64,000 nucleotides of DNA from Gemmatimonadales bacterium (GTDB lineage: Bacteria > Gemmatimonadota > Gemmatimonadetes > Palauibacterales > Palauibacteraceae): the NCBI GenBank assembly GCA_009840115.1, contig VXOJ01000014.1, positions 1 through 64,000 on the forward strand. Direction: 5' to 3'. Below the pieces are notes generated by a model. It saw nothing but the letters and a program-made list of their open reading frames with translations. It was not told the DNA's origin and did no database searches. This document shows, in pieces, positions 1 to 9,180 of the stretch. The stretch's first letter is position 1. Each line of letters starts with the position of its first letter. The position numbers and the translations under genes are program-made.

Positions 1-56
<56 letters not shown>

Positions 57-86
57 CAGCAGTCCGAACGTCGCCGAGACGCGTCG

Positions 87-278
87 TCAGGACGCCTTGA
101 CGACTTTTCCCGCCTTGATGCACCGCGTGCAGACGCGCACACGGCGACGGCCCGAATCCTCCACGATCTTCACCCGCTGGAGGTTCGGCATGAAGCGCCG
201 CTTGCGCTTGTTGTTCGCGTTACTGACATGGTTCCCGACGCCGGGTCCCTTGCCGCAGACGTAACAGAAATTCGCCAT
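87..278 (-). CDS. rpmB: 50S ribosomal protein bL28
   Basis: A 63-residue large-subunit protein that binds 23S rRNA near the E site. Cys5/Cys8 and Cys50/Cys53 form the two halves of a zinc ribbon, so this is the zinc-binding (C+) form. The start is ATG and the length is normal. It is the last gene of the ribosomal run here, 18 bp after the preceding small membrane protein gene; rpmB is not usually part of the alpha operon, so its position is a local arrangement. Confidence 0.96.
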   Translation of the reverse strand: MANFCYVCGKGPGVGNHVSNANNKRKRRFMPNLQRVKIVEDSGRRRVRVCTRCIKAGKVVKAS

Positions 279-296
279 GACCCGCTCAGTATCCGA

Positions 297-800
297 TCAG
301 TGCACGTGCACGGAGTCGGCGAGCAGGAAGGTCGGGGACGAAGGAATCAACTCGCCCATGCCCTCCTGAACCGCTCCGGATTCGACCCAGACGCCGGCGA
401 TCGAATCGTTGAATGTGTAAACCTGTCCCGAGACGGCGACGCTGTCGCCGCCGTAGATCGTCACTTCGGCCATCCTGAGGATCTGGATCGGGTCGGGCTC
501 CAGGAGCACGGGATAGGCGACGCCCTGCGCAAGCTCGAGAGCAAACGCGCCCTCCCCGAGCCCGGTCGCCACCCGGATCCCTGCAATCCGCACGCGGCGG
601 TTGACGGCTCCCTGCGGATCGGCCAGGAGGTCGGACGCGTCCAGATCGCGGGCCGCCTCGATCGCGGCCGCTTCAGCTTCGGCGCGTGCCTCCTCGATGT
701 CGCGCGACTGGAGGTTCAGCCAGTACATGAACCCTCCGATGGCCGCCAGCGCGACGATGCTGAGAATGACGCCGAGCCCGCCTTCACCCTTGTTGGACAT
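297..800 (-). CDS. Unknown membrane-anchored protein in ribosomal operon
   Basis: I do not recognise this 167-residue protein. Residues 1-8 are short and polar, about 9-29 form one hydrophobic helix, about 33-50 are Ala/Glu-rich and probably helical or coiled, and about 60-150 are predicted mostly beta strand with alternating Val/Gly patterns resembling a small OB-like barrel. That layout suggests an N-terminally anchored protein with its domain outside the cytoplasm. It starts with ATG, sits 18 bp after rplQ and 18 bp before rpmB on the same strand, and is probably co-transcribed with them. Function unknown; the OB-like reading is inference from strand pattern only. Confidence 0.75.
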   Translation of the reverse strand: MSNKGEGGLGVILSIVALAAIGGFMYWLNLQSRDIEEARAEAEAAAIEAARDLDASDLLADPQGAVNRRVRIAGIRVATGLGEGAFALELAQGVAYPVLLEPDPIQILRMAEVTIYGGDSVAVSGQVYTFNDSIAGVWVESGAVQEGMGELIPSSPTFLLADSVHVH

Positions 801-818
801 GTCTCTTCTCCCGGTTCC

Positions 819-1181
819 TCACGCCTCGCGATCGGTGAATTCAATGAGCGCCAACTCCGCTCCGTCACCCTTCCGCGCGCCCAACTTCAGAATCCTCGTG
901 TATCCGCCCGGTCGATGCTCGAAACGCGGGCCGATCTTCTCGAAGAGCTTCCGCAGTGCGGCGCGGTCCGCGATCTGTCGGCCGGCCAGCTGCCTGCTAT
1001 GCAGATCGCCCCTCTTCGCCAAAGTGATGAGCTTTTCGGCGAACGGCCGCAACTCCTTCGCCTTCGCCTCGGTCGTACGGATCCGCTCGTGCAGGATGAG
1101 ACTCGTCGCCATGTTTCGCAGCATCGCCTTCCGATGGCTGCGCGTCCGACTGAGTTCCCGCCCCTTCTTTCTATGCCTCAT
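819..1181 (-). CDS. rplQ: 50S ribosomal protein bL17
   Basis: 120-residue large-subunit protein located near the tunnel exit. It has the family's N-terminal block with [19 protein letters not shown] at residues 2-20 and the conserved GGYTRI segment near residue 92. The ATG start overlaps the 3' end of rpoA by 11 bp, the usual rpoA-rplQ coupling of the alpha operon. Confidence 0.97.
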   Translation of the reverse strand: MRHRKKGRELSRTRSHRKAMLRNMATSLILHERIRTTEAKAKELRPFAEKLITLAKRGDLHSRQLAGRQIADRAALRKLFEKIGPRFEHRPGGYTRILKLGARKGDGAELALIEFTDREA

Positions 1182-2274
1182 CGTCGCCCCGAGCTCCGTT
1201 TCCCGCCAGATCGTCCTTCAGGTAGAGGTTCCCGTCTTCATCGCGCAGGAACGACATGCCGAACCGGAGTCCGTGCGCGCCGAGCACCTCCGCCAGCTCC
1301 TCGAGAGATTTCTCTCCGAAGTTCTCCAGCCGCAGGATGTCGTCGCGCGACCGCGTGACGACGTCGCCCAGCGTCGTGATGCCCTGCTTCTCGAGCGTAT
1401 TTCTCGAACGGGCCGACACCTCGCTGAACTCCTCGAGCGAGCTTTCGAGCAACTCGACAAGCCCCGAATCGACGGGCTCGCTCTCGCGCTTCTCGGCGAC
1501 GGGCTCGAGGGCGTCCGGCAGCGTGGGCACGGTCCCCATCTGGCTGAAATACGACAGGTGCAGCCTGACGATCTCCGCCGCCTGCGAAACCGCTTCCGCC
1601 GGATTCAGGGCTCCGTTCGTCTCGACGTCCACCTCGAGCCGGTCGAAGTCCGTGCGCTGGCCGACGCGGGTCTCCCTTACATTGAAATTCGCGCGGGTCA
1701 CCGGGTTGTAAACGGCGTCGATCCGGATCGTACCCACCGGGAAGTCACGCTTGGTTTCGGTCTCCTCGGGGGGCGTATGGTGCTCCGCCATGACGAAGCC
1801 GCGGCCGCGATTCACCCACAGGTCGAAGGCGAGAGGACGGTTCTCGGGCAAGTCCTCCTGCAGCGTGAAGAGCACGAGGTCCGGGTTCACCACCCGGACC
1901 GACGCATGCTCGCCGATCTGCTTCGCCGTTACCGGACCGGCCTTGTGCGCCGTCAGCGAGAGCTTCGCGTCGTCCTTGTCCTCGTCCATCACCAGAACCA
2001 GGCGCTTCAGGTTCTGAATGATCTGATGTACATCCTCGGCGACTCCGTCCACCGTCTGGTGTTCATGCTGAACGCCGTCCGCCCGGAAGGCCCAAACCGC
2101 CACCCCGGGAAGCGAGGACAACATGATCCGCCGGATCGAGTTTCCGATCGTGTGCCCGAACCCGCGCTCCAGCGGCTGGAGAAGGAACGATGCGCGCGCC
2201 CCGTTGGGGGATCGCCTCTGTTCCTCCATCGCTTCCGGCAGCACGAGACCGCCCAGATCTACCGACACCGTCAT
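1171..2274 (-). CDS. rpoA: RNA polymerase subunit alpha
   Basis: Alpha subunit, 367 residues from the ATG at 2274. The N-terminal domain carries the assembly motif [17 protein letters not shown]; the C-terminal part (from about residue 270) is the alpha-CTD with helix-hairpin-helix features ([12 protein letters not shown]) that contacts UP elements and activators. A GTG two codons upstream (2280) is in frame and a GGAG lies 4 bp before it and 10 bp before the ATG, so the exact start is open. It is somewhat longer than the E. coli protein (329) at both ends. It follows rpsD after about 70 bp. Confidence 0.96.
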   Translation of the reverse strand: MTVSVDLGGLVLPEAMEEQRRSPNGARASFLLQPLERGFGHTIGNSIRRIMLSSLPGVAVWAFRADGVQHEHQTVDGVAEDVHQIIQNLKRLVLVMDEDKDDAKLSLTAHKAGPVTAKQIGEHASVRVVNPDLVLFTLQEDLPENRPLAFDLWVNRGRGFVMAEHHTPPEETETKRDFPVGTIRIDAVYNPVTRANFNVRETRVGQRTDFDRLEVDVETNGALNPAEAVSQAAEIVRLHLSYFSQMGTVPTLPDALEPVAEKRESEPVDSGLVELLESSLEEFSEVSARSRNTLEKQGITTLGDVVTRSRDDILRLENFGEKSLEELAEVLGAHGLRFGMSFLRDEDGNLYLKDDLAGNGARGDDEA

Positions 2275-2343
2275 ATGCACTTCACTCCGTGTTTTTGCTC
2301 AGCGACTTCCGCGGGCCGGATGCGGGCCCACGACCGCGCAGGC

Positions 2344-2976
2344 TTACTTGCTGTAGAGTTCGACGATCAGCTGTTCTTCGACGGCGAGCGGAATATCGGA
2401 CCGGGACGGACGCTCGAGCATTCGCCCGCTCGCCGCGTCGTAGTCGACGCCCAGCCACGACAACTGATCGCGTGACCGGCGATCCTCGATCGCCTCGATC
2501 ACCACCGGCAACTTCCGCGCCTTCGGCGCCATGGACACCTCCGCGCCGGGTCCCACGGAATAGCTCGGGACGTCGACCGTCGCGCCTTCGACCCGTACGT
2601 GGCGGTGCCGAATGAGCTGACGCGCGGCCTTGCGAGAGGGCGCAAAGCCGAGACGATAGACGATATTGTCGAGTCGGCTCTCGAGCGCGACGAGCAGGTT
2701 CTCGCCCGTGACGCCCGGGACGCGCGAAGCCTTCTTGAAGAGAGAGCGGAACTGCTTCTCCGCGAGCCCGTAGATCCGCTTCACCTTCTGCTTTTCCCGC
2801 AACTGCACGGCGTACTCCGACTGGCGCCGGCGACGGCGGCCACCGCCATGCTGCCCCGGGGGGAACGCGCGGCGCTCGATCGCGCATTTCTCCGTGAAGC
2901 AGCGCTTCCCCTTGAGGAAGAGTTTCTCTCCCTCGCGCCGGCACAGCCGGCAGACGGGTCCCGTATAGCGAGCCAT
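2344..2976 (-). CDS. rpsD: 30S ribosomal protein uS4
   Basis: Primary 16S rRNA-binding assembly protein, 210 residues. Cys9, Cys12, Cys26 and Cys31 form the zinc-binding N-terminal knuckle of the C+ type; the S4 RNA-binding domain starts near residue 98 (ESRLDNIVYRLGFAPSRKAA). ATG start directly abuts the rpsK stop. In other bacteria uS4 represses the alpha operon; no leader pseudoknot is evident here. Confidence 0.97.
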   Translation of the reverse strand: MARYTGPVCRLCRREGEKLFLKGKRCFTEKCAIERRAFPPGQHGGGRRRRRQSEYAVQLREKQKVKRIYGLAEKQFRSLFKKASRVPGVTGENLLVALESRLDNIVYRLGFAPSRKAARQLIRHRHVRVEGATVDVPSYSVGPGAEVSMAPKARKLPVVIEAIEDRRSRDQLSWLGVDYDAASGRMLERPSRSDIPLAVEEQLIVELYSK

Positions 2977-3357
2977 CTATACCCTCCGCTTCTTCGGCGG
3001 ACGGCATCCGTTGTGCGGAATCGGCGTCACGTCCTTGATCGAACGGATCGCGAGACCGGCCGCCTGCAACGCCTGAATCGCCGACTCACGTCCGGACCCG
3101 GGACCCTGCACTTCCACGTGGACTCGCCGCATCCCCATGCCGGCGGCCTCTCGTCCCACCGTCTCGGCAGCGATGGTGGCGGCAAAGGGCGTGGACTTCT
3201 TGGAGCCCTTGAATCCCGCCTTTCCGGCGCTGGCCCAGGCGACGGTGTCCCCGGTCAGAGTCGTGATCGTGATGATCGTATTGTTGAAGGTCGCCTTGAT
3301 GTGGGCGACGCCCTCGGCATCGACCTGGCGCTTCTTCTTTCTTACCCGCTTTGCCAT
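2977..3357 (-). CDS. rpsK: 30S ribosomal protein uS11
   Basis: Platform protein of the small subunit lining the E-site mRNA path; 126 residues. Contains the family's [24 protein letters not shown]-type core (split here for length: residues about 23-46) and ends with the conserved [13 protein letters not shown] start, 42 bp after rpsM and immediately before rpsD. Confidence 0.97.
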   Translation of the reverse strand: MAKRVRKKKRQVDAEGVAHIKATFNNTIITITTLTGDTVAWASAGKAGFKGSKKSTPFAATIAAETVGREAAGMGMRRVHVEVQGPGSGRESAIQALQAAGLAIRSIKDVTPIPHNGCRPPKKRRV

Positions 3358-3399
3358 TTCCCTGCGCGTCCTCCGTTTTGACCGACGTGGTTGCCGCGT

Positions 3400-3780
3400 C
3401 TACTTCCGGGGCGCCTTCTTCTTACCGGCCACGGCGCGCCGCGGCCCTTTTCGGGTCCGGGCGTTCGTGTGCGTGCGCTGGCCGCGCACCGGCAGATTCC
3501 GCCTGTGCCGCATGCCGCGATAGCATCCGATGTCCATCAGGCGCTTCACGTTCATCGAGGTTTCGGTACGCAGCGAACCCTCGACCTTGTAGTGGCTCTC
3601 GATGACCCGACGCAGCTTGTTGACGTCATCGTCGGACAGCTGGTAGACGCGAACGTCCCCATCCACGCCCGTTTCGGCCAGGATGTTGCGCGCCGTCGAG
3701 TGGCCGATTCCGTAGATGTACGTGAGGCCCACCTCGATCCGCTTGTTCCGCGGTAGATCGACTCCGGCTATGCGTGCCAT
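3400..3780 (-). CDS. rpsM: 30S ribosomal protein uS13
   Basis: Head protein contacting 23S rRNA and uL5 in intersubunit bridges; 126 residues. Begins [20 protein letters not shown] and has the C-terminal basic tail with [17 protein letters not shown] that reaches the P-site tRNA. ATG start, 10 bp downstream of rpmJ. First of the rpsM-rpsK-rpsD-rpoA-rplQ series. Confidence 0.97.
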   Translation of the reverse strand: MARIAGVDLPRNKRIEVGLTYIYGIGHSTARNILAETGVDGDVRVYQLSDDDVNKLRRVIESHYKVEGSLRTETSMNVKRLMDIGCYRGMRHRRNLPVRGQRTHTNARTRKGPRRAVAGKKKAPRK

Positions 3781-3790
3781 GTGTTCCTGC

Positions 3791-3907
3791 CTATCCCTGG
3801 CGCTGCTTGTGCTTCGGATCTCGACTGCAGATCACCCGCACGACACCGCGCCTGCGGATGACCTTGCAATGCTCGCAAATTCGCCTGACACTCGAACGAA
3901 CCTTCAT
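3791..3907 (-). CDS. rpmJ: 50S ribosomal protein bL36
   Basis: Very short gene (38 residues) found by reading the infA-rpsM gap. The protein begins [14 protein letters not shown] and has Cys11, Cys14, Cys27 and His33, the zinc site of the C+ bL36 family. ATG start at 3907, TAG stop. It lies in its standard place between infA and rpsM. Confidence 0.95.
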   Translation of the reverse strand: MKVRSSVRRICEHCKVIRRRGVVRVICSRDPKHKQRQG

Positions 3908-3945
3908 GCTTCCGTCCTCTGGTGGCGGTTCGATGGCAACCCTTC

Positions 3946-3974
3946 AAAATACCAGCCCGAACCGATCCGAACAA
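3946..3974 (-). promoter_or_regulatory. Possible internal promoter upstream of rpmJ/rpsM
   Basis: In the 73-bp infA-rpmJ gap, one of the few AT-richer patches in this block, the minus strand reads TTGTTC, 17 bp, TATTTT. Matches to the sigma-70 consensus are 3/6 and 4/6. An internal promoter would let the alpha operon be expressed separately. Weak evidence. Confidence 0.3.
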
Positions 3975-3980
3975 ACTCCA

Positions 3981-4199
3981 TCACTTGTAGCGGTACGTGA
4001 TCCGCCCTCTCGTCAGATCGTAGGGCGACAGCTCGACCGCGACCCGGTCTCCCGGCAGGATCCGTATGTAGTTCATTCGAATCTTGCCGGAGACGTGGCA
4101 CACGATCTGATGCCCGTTCTCCAACTCCACGCGGAACATCGCGTTGGGAAGCGCCTCGGCGACCTCCCCCGTCATCTGGATCGGTTCTTCCTTCGCCAA
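3981..4199 (-). CDS. infA: Translation initiation factor IF-1
   Basis: 72-residue OB-fold factor that occupies the A site during initiation. The sequence [13 protein letters not shown]... to [16 protein letters not shown] is nearly the family consensus. It starts with TTG: no ATG or GTG is available at the conserved N-terminus, and the TTG lies one base after the map stop. Coupled translation with map is likely. Confidence 0.96.
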   Translation of the reverse strand: MAKEEPIQMTGEVAEALPNAMFRVELENGHQIVCHVSGKIRMNYIRILPGDRVAVELSPYDLTRGRITYRYK

Positions 4200-4200
4200 C

Positions 4201-4983
4201 TCAGGCCTCCCCTGCTGCTCGCGCCGGAGTCGCGACGCGCGTCAACACGCGCGGCCCTTCCGACGTCACCGCCACGGTATGCTCGAAATGCGCCGAGAGG
4301 CATCCATCCCCCGTCACCACCGTCCATTCATCTTCGAGCGTCCGGATCTCCGGCCCGCCCGCGTTAACCATCGGCTCGATGGCGATGACGAGCCCCGCCT
4401 GCATCCGGAACCCGCGGTTGCGCACTCCATAGTTCGGAACCTGCGGTTCCTCGTGAGGCGCCTCCCCGACGCCATGTCCCACAAGCTCCCGAATCACGCT
4501 GAAACCCTCGGCCTCGACGTGCGTCTGTATCGCCCACCCCAGGTCGCCGAGCTGGGCCCCGGCGCGCGCCGCCTCGATGCCCACGTCCAGCGCCGTTCGG
4601 GTCACCCCCAGGAGACGCGCCGTCGCCGGCGCCACCTCGCCCACGGGGATCGTAACCGCCGCGTCCGCGAACAGATCGTCGAGCTTGACGCCGACATCCA
4701 CGCTCACGATGTCGCCCGACTTCAATTCGCGCCGGGCCGACGGAATGCCGTGTACGACCTCTTCGTTGATGCTCGTGCACAGCGTGGCCGGAAACCCGTA
4801 CAGCCCCTTGAAGGCAGGCGTCGCGCCCGGGTTGTCGCGGATCATCGCCTCCGCCATGTCGTCCAGCTCCCCCGTGCTCCGTCCGGGGATGGCCTGCTCC
4901 GCCGCCATCTCGAGGACCTCGGCCACGATGGCCCCCGCCGCGGCGATGGCCTCGATCTGGGCGGACGACTTCAGCCGGATCAA
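4201..4983 (-). CDS. map: Methionine aminopeptidase, type I
   Basis: Removes the N-terminal Met from nascent proteins; 260 residues from a TTG at 4983. The TTG overlaps the adk stop (TTGA), and the homology begins right there ([16 protein letters not shown]), which decides against the longer GTG-initiated frame. Pita-bread fold metal ligands are visible: Asp in VDVGVKLDD and LFADAAVT, His in [15 protein letters not shown], Glu in AIEPMVNAG and [10 protein letters not shown]. No N-terminal zinc finger, as in type Ia. Standard secY-adk-map-infA order. Confidence 0.94.
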   Translation of the reverse strand: MIRLKSSAQIEAIAAAGAIVAEVLEMAAEQAIPGRSTGELDDMAEAMIRDNPGATPAFKGLYGFPATLCTSINEEVVHGIPSARRELKSGDIVSVDVGVKLDDLFADAAVTIPVGEVAPATARLLGVTRTALDVGIEAARAGAQLGDLGWAIQTHVEAEGFSVIRELVGHGVGEAPHEEPQVPNYGVRNRGFRMQAGLVIAIEPMVNAGGPEIRTLEDEWTVVTGDGCLSAHFEHTVAVTSEGPRVLTRVATPARAAGEA

Positions 4984-5648
4984 CCGGCCATCTCCGCCGT
5001 ACGCAGCGTCTCGAAGAGACGGTCCCGCACCGCTTCCAGCGTTCCCGTGCCGTCCACCGCCGTCAGTCCCGTCTCCGACCGGGCGTAGTAGGCGAGCAGC
5101 GGCTCGGTCTGGGCTCCGTAGACCGCGAGCCGATTGCGAACGGTCTCGGCGCGGTCGTCCGAGCGCTGAATGAGGCCGGCCCGGCAGTCCGAGTCCGGGC
5201 AGGCCGCAGCCGCTCCCACGGCGCGCACATGAGTCACGAGGCCGCACGCTGCGCACACCCGCCGTCCGGAGATGCGGTCGACGAGTTCCTCTTCCGGCGC
5301 CTCGAGCGAAAGCACCGCATCCAGTCCGATGCCCCGGGCGGCCAGCAGTTCGCCGAGACCGTCGGCCTGGGGCACCGTGCGCGGGAACCCGTCGAGCACG
5401 AACCCGCCCCTCGCCTCCGAACCGTCGAACGCCTCGGCGACGAGTCCCAGGACGACCTCATCCGGCACGAGTTCGCCCGCTTCGTAGTAGGCGCGAACCC
5501 TCTCGCCGAGCGGGGTTCCGGCCTCGAGCGCCGCGCGGATCATGTCGCCGGTCGAAAGGCGCGGGACGCCGAAGCGCTCGGCCAGAAACTCCCCCTGCGT
5601 GCCCTTCCCCACCCCGGGAGGACCCATGATGACCAGCCGCGCGCCCAT
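4980..5648 (-). CDS. adk: Adenylate kinase
   Basis: Interconverts ATP + AMP and 2 ADP; 222 residues. P-loop GPPGVGKGT at residues 9-17; AMP-site FVLDGFPRT near 83-91. The LID carries Cys132, Cys135, Cys150 and Cys155, a structural zinc site of the long-type enzyme. The ATG overlaps the secY TGA by one base. The reading frame is open far upstream through secY and rplO, but that is a shadow. Confidence 0.96.
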   Translation of the reverse strand: MGARLVIMGPPGVGKGTQGEFLAERFGVPRLSTGDMIRAALEAGTPLGERVRAYYEAGELVPDEVVLGLVAEAFDGSEARGGFVLDGFPRTVPQADGLGELLAARGIGLDAVLSLEAPEEELVDRISGRRVCAACGLVTHVRAVGAAAACPDSDCRAGLIQRSDDRAETVRNRLAVYGAQTEPLLAYYARSETGLTAVDGTGTLEAVRDRLFETLRTAEMAG

Positions 5649-7006
5649 CACATGTAGCGCTGTCTGCCCCGATACTTGACGCGACCCTTCTTCATGAAGC
5701 CCTCGTACTGACGCAGCAGGAGATGCTGCTGCAGTTGCTGCATCGTATCGAGTGCGACGCCCACCACGATGAGCAGCGAAGTGCCGCCGAAGAAGAAGGT
5801 CTGAAGGTCGAAGATCGAGAAGATCAGGTACGGCAGAACGGCGATCAGCGCCAGGTAGACCGCGCCGGGCAGCGTGATTCGCGTGAGCACGTGATCGATA
5901 TAGTCCGCCGTCTTCGCGCCGGGCTTGACGCCCGGAATGAACCCGCCCTGGCGCTTCAGATTCTCCGCCAGATCCGTCGGGTTGAAGATGATGGACGTGT
6001 AGAAGTAGGTGAAGTAGACGATGAGAACGACGTACAGCAGGTAGTACCACGTCGTCCCCACCTGCAGCGCCTGGCTCATCTCGTAGATGAAACGCCGGGC
6101 GCCCGAGCTGCCCGGGCCGGGATTGCCCATGAACGCGGCCAGGGTCCCCGGGATGATGATGATCGACTGGGCGAAGATGATCGGCATCACGCCGGCGGAG
6201 TTGATCCGCAGGGGGATGAACGACCGCTGCCCTTCCCGGATTCGGCCCCTGCCCACGACCTTCCGCGGGATCTGCACCGGGATCTTGCGCTGCGCCATCG
6301 TCAGGGCGACGACCGCCGCCATGATGGCCACGAGCGTCGCCGCGAGGGCAGCGAGCCTGATGAGCGAGATGCCGCCGGCCTGGTAGAGTTCGAAGGTATT
6401 GAGCACCGCTCCCGGGAAACCCTGCAGAATCGAGAAGAAGATGAGCAGGGACATGCCGTTGCCGACGCCGCGCTCGGTGATCTGCTCGCCGAGCCACATG
6501 ACGAACACGCCCCCGGTCGTGAGCATGAGCACCGTGAGAAGGCGAAAATCGAGACCGGGATCGAGCACCGCGCCCGGTTGAGCCTCGAGGAAGAGCGCGT
6601 AGGTGTAGGATTGCCCGATGCACAGCACCACAGTGGTATACCGCGTCCACTGCGTGAGTTTGCGGCGGCCTTCCTCCCCTTCCTTCTGCAGCTTCTCGAT
6701 CGCCGGCATCACGGCGGCGAGGAGCTGGAAGAGGATGCTCGCCGAAATGTAGGGCATGATGCCGAGGGCGAAGACGGTCGCCCGCTGCAGGCCGCCCCCC
6801 ACGAAGAGGTCGTAGATGCCGAAGATCGTGCCCTGGAACTGACCGGCGAGGGCCTGCAGGGCCACGACGTTCACACCCGGCGTCGTGATGTGGGAGCCGA
6901 GCCGGTACAGGGCGAGACAGAGCAGGGTGAAGAGGATCTTCGCCTTGAGCTCCGGCACCTTGAAGATGTTCGCCGCGGCAGCCGCCGCGTTCTGGCCGTT
7001 CGCCAT
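5648..7006 (-). CDS. secY: Preprotein translocase subunit SecY
   Basis: Pore-forming membrane protein of the Sec channel, 452 residues with about ten hydrophobic segments. Conserved blocks include LGIMPYISASILFQLL (TM2) and the TAAT-like cytoplasmic loops near the C-terminus. Works with SecE, encoded near 32.6 kb in this window; secG is not here. ATG start, 3 bp after rplO, last membrane gene of the spc operon. Confidence 0.97.
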   Translation of the reverse strand: MANGQNAAAAAANIFKVPELKAKILFTLLCLALYRLGSHITTPGVNVVALQALAGQFQGTIFGIYDLFVGGGLQRATVFALGIMPYISASILFQLLAAVMPAIEKLQKEGEEGRRKLTQWTRYTTVVLCIGQSYTYALFLEAQPGAVLDPGLDFRLLTVLMLTTGGVFVMWLGEQITERGVGNGMSLLIFFSILQGFPGAVLNTFELYQAGGISLIRLAALAATLVAIMAAVVALTMAQRKIPVQIPRKVVGRGRIREGQRSFIPLRINSAGVMPIIFAQSIIIIPGTLAAFMGNPGPGSSGARRFIYEMSQALQVGTTWYYLLYVVLIVYFTYFYTSIIFNPTDLAENLKRQGGFIPGVKPGAKTADYIDHVLTRITLPGAVYLALIAVLPYLIFSIFDLQTFFFGGTSLLIVVGVALDTMQQLQQHLLLRQYEGFMKKGRVKYRGRQRYM

Positions 7007-7009
7007 CCC

Positions 7010-7468
7010 TTACTCGATCACCTGGGCGGTGCCGCCGGCCGCCTCGATCTTCTCGCGGGCGGAGGCACTGAAGGCATGCGCTCGCACGTCCACCGCCCGC
7101 CCGACGTCCCCGCGCCCGAGGATCTTCACGGGGCGATCCGTTCCGCGGATGATGCCGCTCGCCCGCAACGCCTGGGGATCGATCCCGCTGCCCTCCACGC
7201 GGTCGAGGTCCGAGAGATTGACGATGTGCCACTCGGTCCGGCGATGCGGCTTGAACCCCCGCTTGGGCGTACGCCGGTAGAGGGGCATCTGGCCGCCCTC
7301 GAACCACGCCGGAATCGACGCGCCGCTCCGCGACTTCTGGCCCTTGTGGCCGCGCCCCGACGTCTTGCCCAGACCGGATCCGTGACCGCGGCCGCGACGC
7401 TTTGCCGAGGACTTCGAACCGCGGGGCGGAGAGAGATTGTCGAGCCCGATCCGCTCGCGTTCAGCCAT
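7010..7468 (-). CDS. rplO: 50S ribosomal protein uL15
   Basis: Late-assembly 23S rRNA-binding protein, 152 residues. The Gly/Arg/Lys-rich N-terminal extension includes GLGKTSGRGHKGQKSRSG; the C-terminal globular part ends EAAGGTAQVIE. ATG start overlaps the 3' end of rpmD by 8 bp. Confidence 0.97.
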   Translation of the reverse strand: MAERERIGLDNLSPPRGSKSSAKRRGRGHGSGLGKTSGRGHKGQKSRSGASIPAWFEGGQMPLYRRTPKRGFKPHRRTEWHIVNLSDLDRVEGSGIDPQALRASGIIRGTDRPVKILGRGDVGRAVDVRAHAFSASAREKIEAAGGTAQVIE

Positions 7469-7655
7469 CTTGTCCGACCTCCTCGACTTCGACGAGATGC
7501 GCCACCGCGTGGATCATCCCGCGTATCGCGCGGTTGTCCGGCTGCACCACCTGGTCCTGGTGGTGCCTGAGGCCGAGGGCGCGCAGGGTGTCGCGCTGCT
7601 TGCGCTGCGCTCCGAGACCGCTCTTCACCTGGCGAATCCTGAGCTGATCACCCAC
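7461..7655 (-). CDS. rpmD: 50S ribosomal protein uL30
   Basis: 64-residue ferredoxin-like-fold protein. Starting from GTG at 7655 gives [20 protein letters not shown], the right distance before the conserved IRQVKSG motif; the GTG overlaps the rpsE stop region, so the longer frame upstream is unlikely. Ends in the acidic VAHLVEVEE motif typical of the family. Confidence 0.93.
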   Translation of the reverse strand: MGDQLRIRQVKSGLGAQRKQRDTLRALGLRHHQDQVVQPDNRAIRGMIHAVAHLVEVEEVGQDG

Positions 7656-8169
7656 GCATGGCCTCCCGGATCGTGGCGACATCCACTCCGCGCTCAGCCG
7701 CGACCTGCTCCGGCGTGACCAGATCCTGCAGTCCGCTCATCGTCGCACGGACGATGTTGAGCGGATTGTTCGTGCCGAGGCTCTTCGTGAGGATGTCCTG
7801 CACGCCGGCGCACTCGAGTACCGCCCGGACGGGGCCGCCGGCGATGACGCCGGTGCCCGGACCGGCGGGCTTGAGCAGCACCTTGCCCGCGCCGTGGCGC
7901 CCCAGGATTTCGTGGGGGATGGTCCCGTTTACGATCGGCACGACGACCATGGCCTGGCGCGCCTGCTCGAATCCCTTGCGGATCGCCTCGGCGACCTCGT
8001 TCGCCTTTCCGAGGGCCATGCCGACGCGGCCCTGCCCGTCACCGACCGCCACGAGCGCGGTGAACGAGAAGCGCCGGCCGCCCTTTACGACCTTCGAGAC
8101 GCGATTGATGAAGATGACATTCTCCTTGAAGTTGTCACCGTCGTCGCGCCGTTTTCCCCCTCTTGCCAT
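7648..8169 (-). CDS. rpsE: 30S ribosomal protein uS5
   Basis: 173-residue small-subunit protein near the mRNA entry tunnel, involved in accuracy. N-terminal dsRNA-binding-like S5 domain ([19 protein letters not shown]) and a C-terminal S5 fold domain ([19 protein letters not shown]). ATG start; its stop overlaps the start of rpmD. Confidence 0.97.
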   Translation of the reverse strand: MARGGKRRDDGDNFKENVIFINRVSKVVKGGRRFSFTALVAVGDGQGRVGMALGKANEVAEAIRKGFEQARQAMVVVPIVNGTIPHEILGRHGAGKVLLKPAGPGTGVIAGGPVRAVLECAGVQDILTKSLGTNNPLNIVRATMSGLQDLVTPEQVAAERGVDVATIREAMRG

Positions 8170-8181
8170 GAAGCCCTCTCG

Positions 8182-8559
8182 TTAGAAGCGGAGACCGCCG
8201 TCGCGGGCGCCTTCGGCGAACGCCCGCACGCGGCCGTGATAGGGATACCCGCCACGGTCGAACACGATCTCGCCCACATCGGCCGCGGCCGCCTTCTCGG
8301 CGAGCATCCGGCCCGCAAGATACGCGTCGGCGACCTTGCCCGAGCGCTCCCCGGCGTCGCCGTCCGGACCTGCGAGTGTCGAGACGCCGAGCAGCGTCAC
8401 GCCGCGATCGTCGTCCACCAGTTGGCCCTCCAGATGCCGCAGGCTCCGGAACACGACGAGGCGCGGCCGGACGGCGGTCCCCCGGATCTTCTTCTTGATC
8501 CGGGCGTGCCGACGCGTGCGCAGCCGATGCCTCCGTTTCGTCCGACCCCTGATGTCCAT
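8182..8559 (-). CDS. rplR: 50S ribosomal protein uL18
   Basis: 5S rRNA-binding protein, 125 residues. ATG at 8559 is preceded by GAGGGA at good spacing and gives the typical basic N-terminus MDIRGRTKRRHRLRTRRHAR. Contains VFRSLRHLEGQLVDD and ends with the conserved FDRGGYPYHGRVRAFAEGAR. The open frame extends upstream into rplF but without homology. Confidence 0.96.
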   Translation of the reverse strand: MDIRGRTKRRHRLRTRRHARIKKKIRGTAVRPRLVVFRSLRHLEGQLVDDDRGVTLLGVSTLAGPDGDAGERSGKVADAYLAGRMLAEKAAAADVGEIVFDRGGYPYHGRVRAFAEGARDGGLRF

Positions 8560-8584
8560 CGTCTTCCCTCTGTCTGTTCGCCGA

Positions 8585-9127
8585 TCAGGCCGTGGCCGTC
8601 GCCTTGCCGGCCTTGCGGCGCACATACTCGCCCACGTAACGGATGCCCTTCCCCTTGTAGGGCTCGGGCGGACGGATCGCGCGGATCTCCGCCGCCATCT
8701 GCCCGACCTTCTCCTTGTCGTTCCCCGCCACCTTGACCAGCGTCGGCGACTCGACGCTCAACGCAATGCCCTCGGGCGGTTCGACGGTGACCGTATGGCT
8801 GTATCCGACGCTGAACACGACACCGCCGCCCTTCTGTTCCGCCCGGTATCCGACGCCGTGGATCTCCAGCCGCTTTTCGTACCCCTGCGACACGCCCGTG
8901 ACCATGTTGGCGATCAGGGATCGCGTGAGCCCGTGCAGAGCCCGGTGCCGCGCCTCATCGGAGGCACGCTTCACGGACACCGCACCGTCGGACTGCCCGA
9001 TCTCCATGTCAGGATCGAAGGACCGCTCGAGCGTACCCCGAGGGCCCTTCACCGTCACATGCGCGCCATCGATCCTCACCTCGACGCCGTCCGGCACGGG
9101 GATGGGCAGTTTTCCGATTCTCGACAC
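8585..9127 (-). CDS. rplF: 50S ribosomal protein uL6
   Basis: 180 residues, two related beta-alpha domains next to the sarcin-ricin loop. Starts with GTG (MSRIGKLPIPVPDGV in the protein), and has the C-terminal motif RPPEPYKGKGIRYVGE that identifies the family. Between rpsH and rplR as in the standard spc order. Confidence 0.97.
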   Translation of the reverse strand: MSRIGKLPIPVPDGVEVRIDGAHVTVKGPRGTLERSFDPDMEIGQSDGAVSVKRASDEARHRALHGLTRSLIANMVTGVSQGYEKRLEIHGVGYRAEQKGGGVVFSVGYSHTVTVEPPEGIALSVESPTLVKVAGNDKEKVGQMAAEIRAIRPPEPYKGKGIRYVGEYVRRKAGKATATA

Positions 9128-9180
9128 GCTATCTGCTCCCTCGCGGGGGCGACCGCCGGCACCGACTCCGGCGGGCTCCG

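Noticed and set aside
4980-7307. Apparent 775-codon fusion of secY/rplO region with adk
   Set aside because: The upstream part is an alternative frame of secY and rplO; adk begins at its own ATG overlapping the secY stop.
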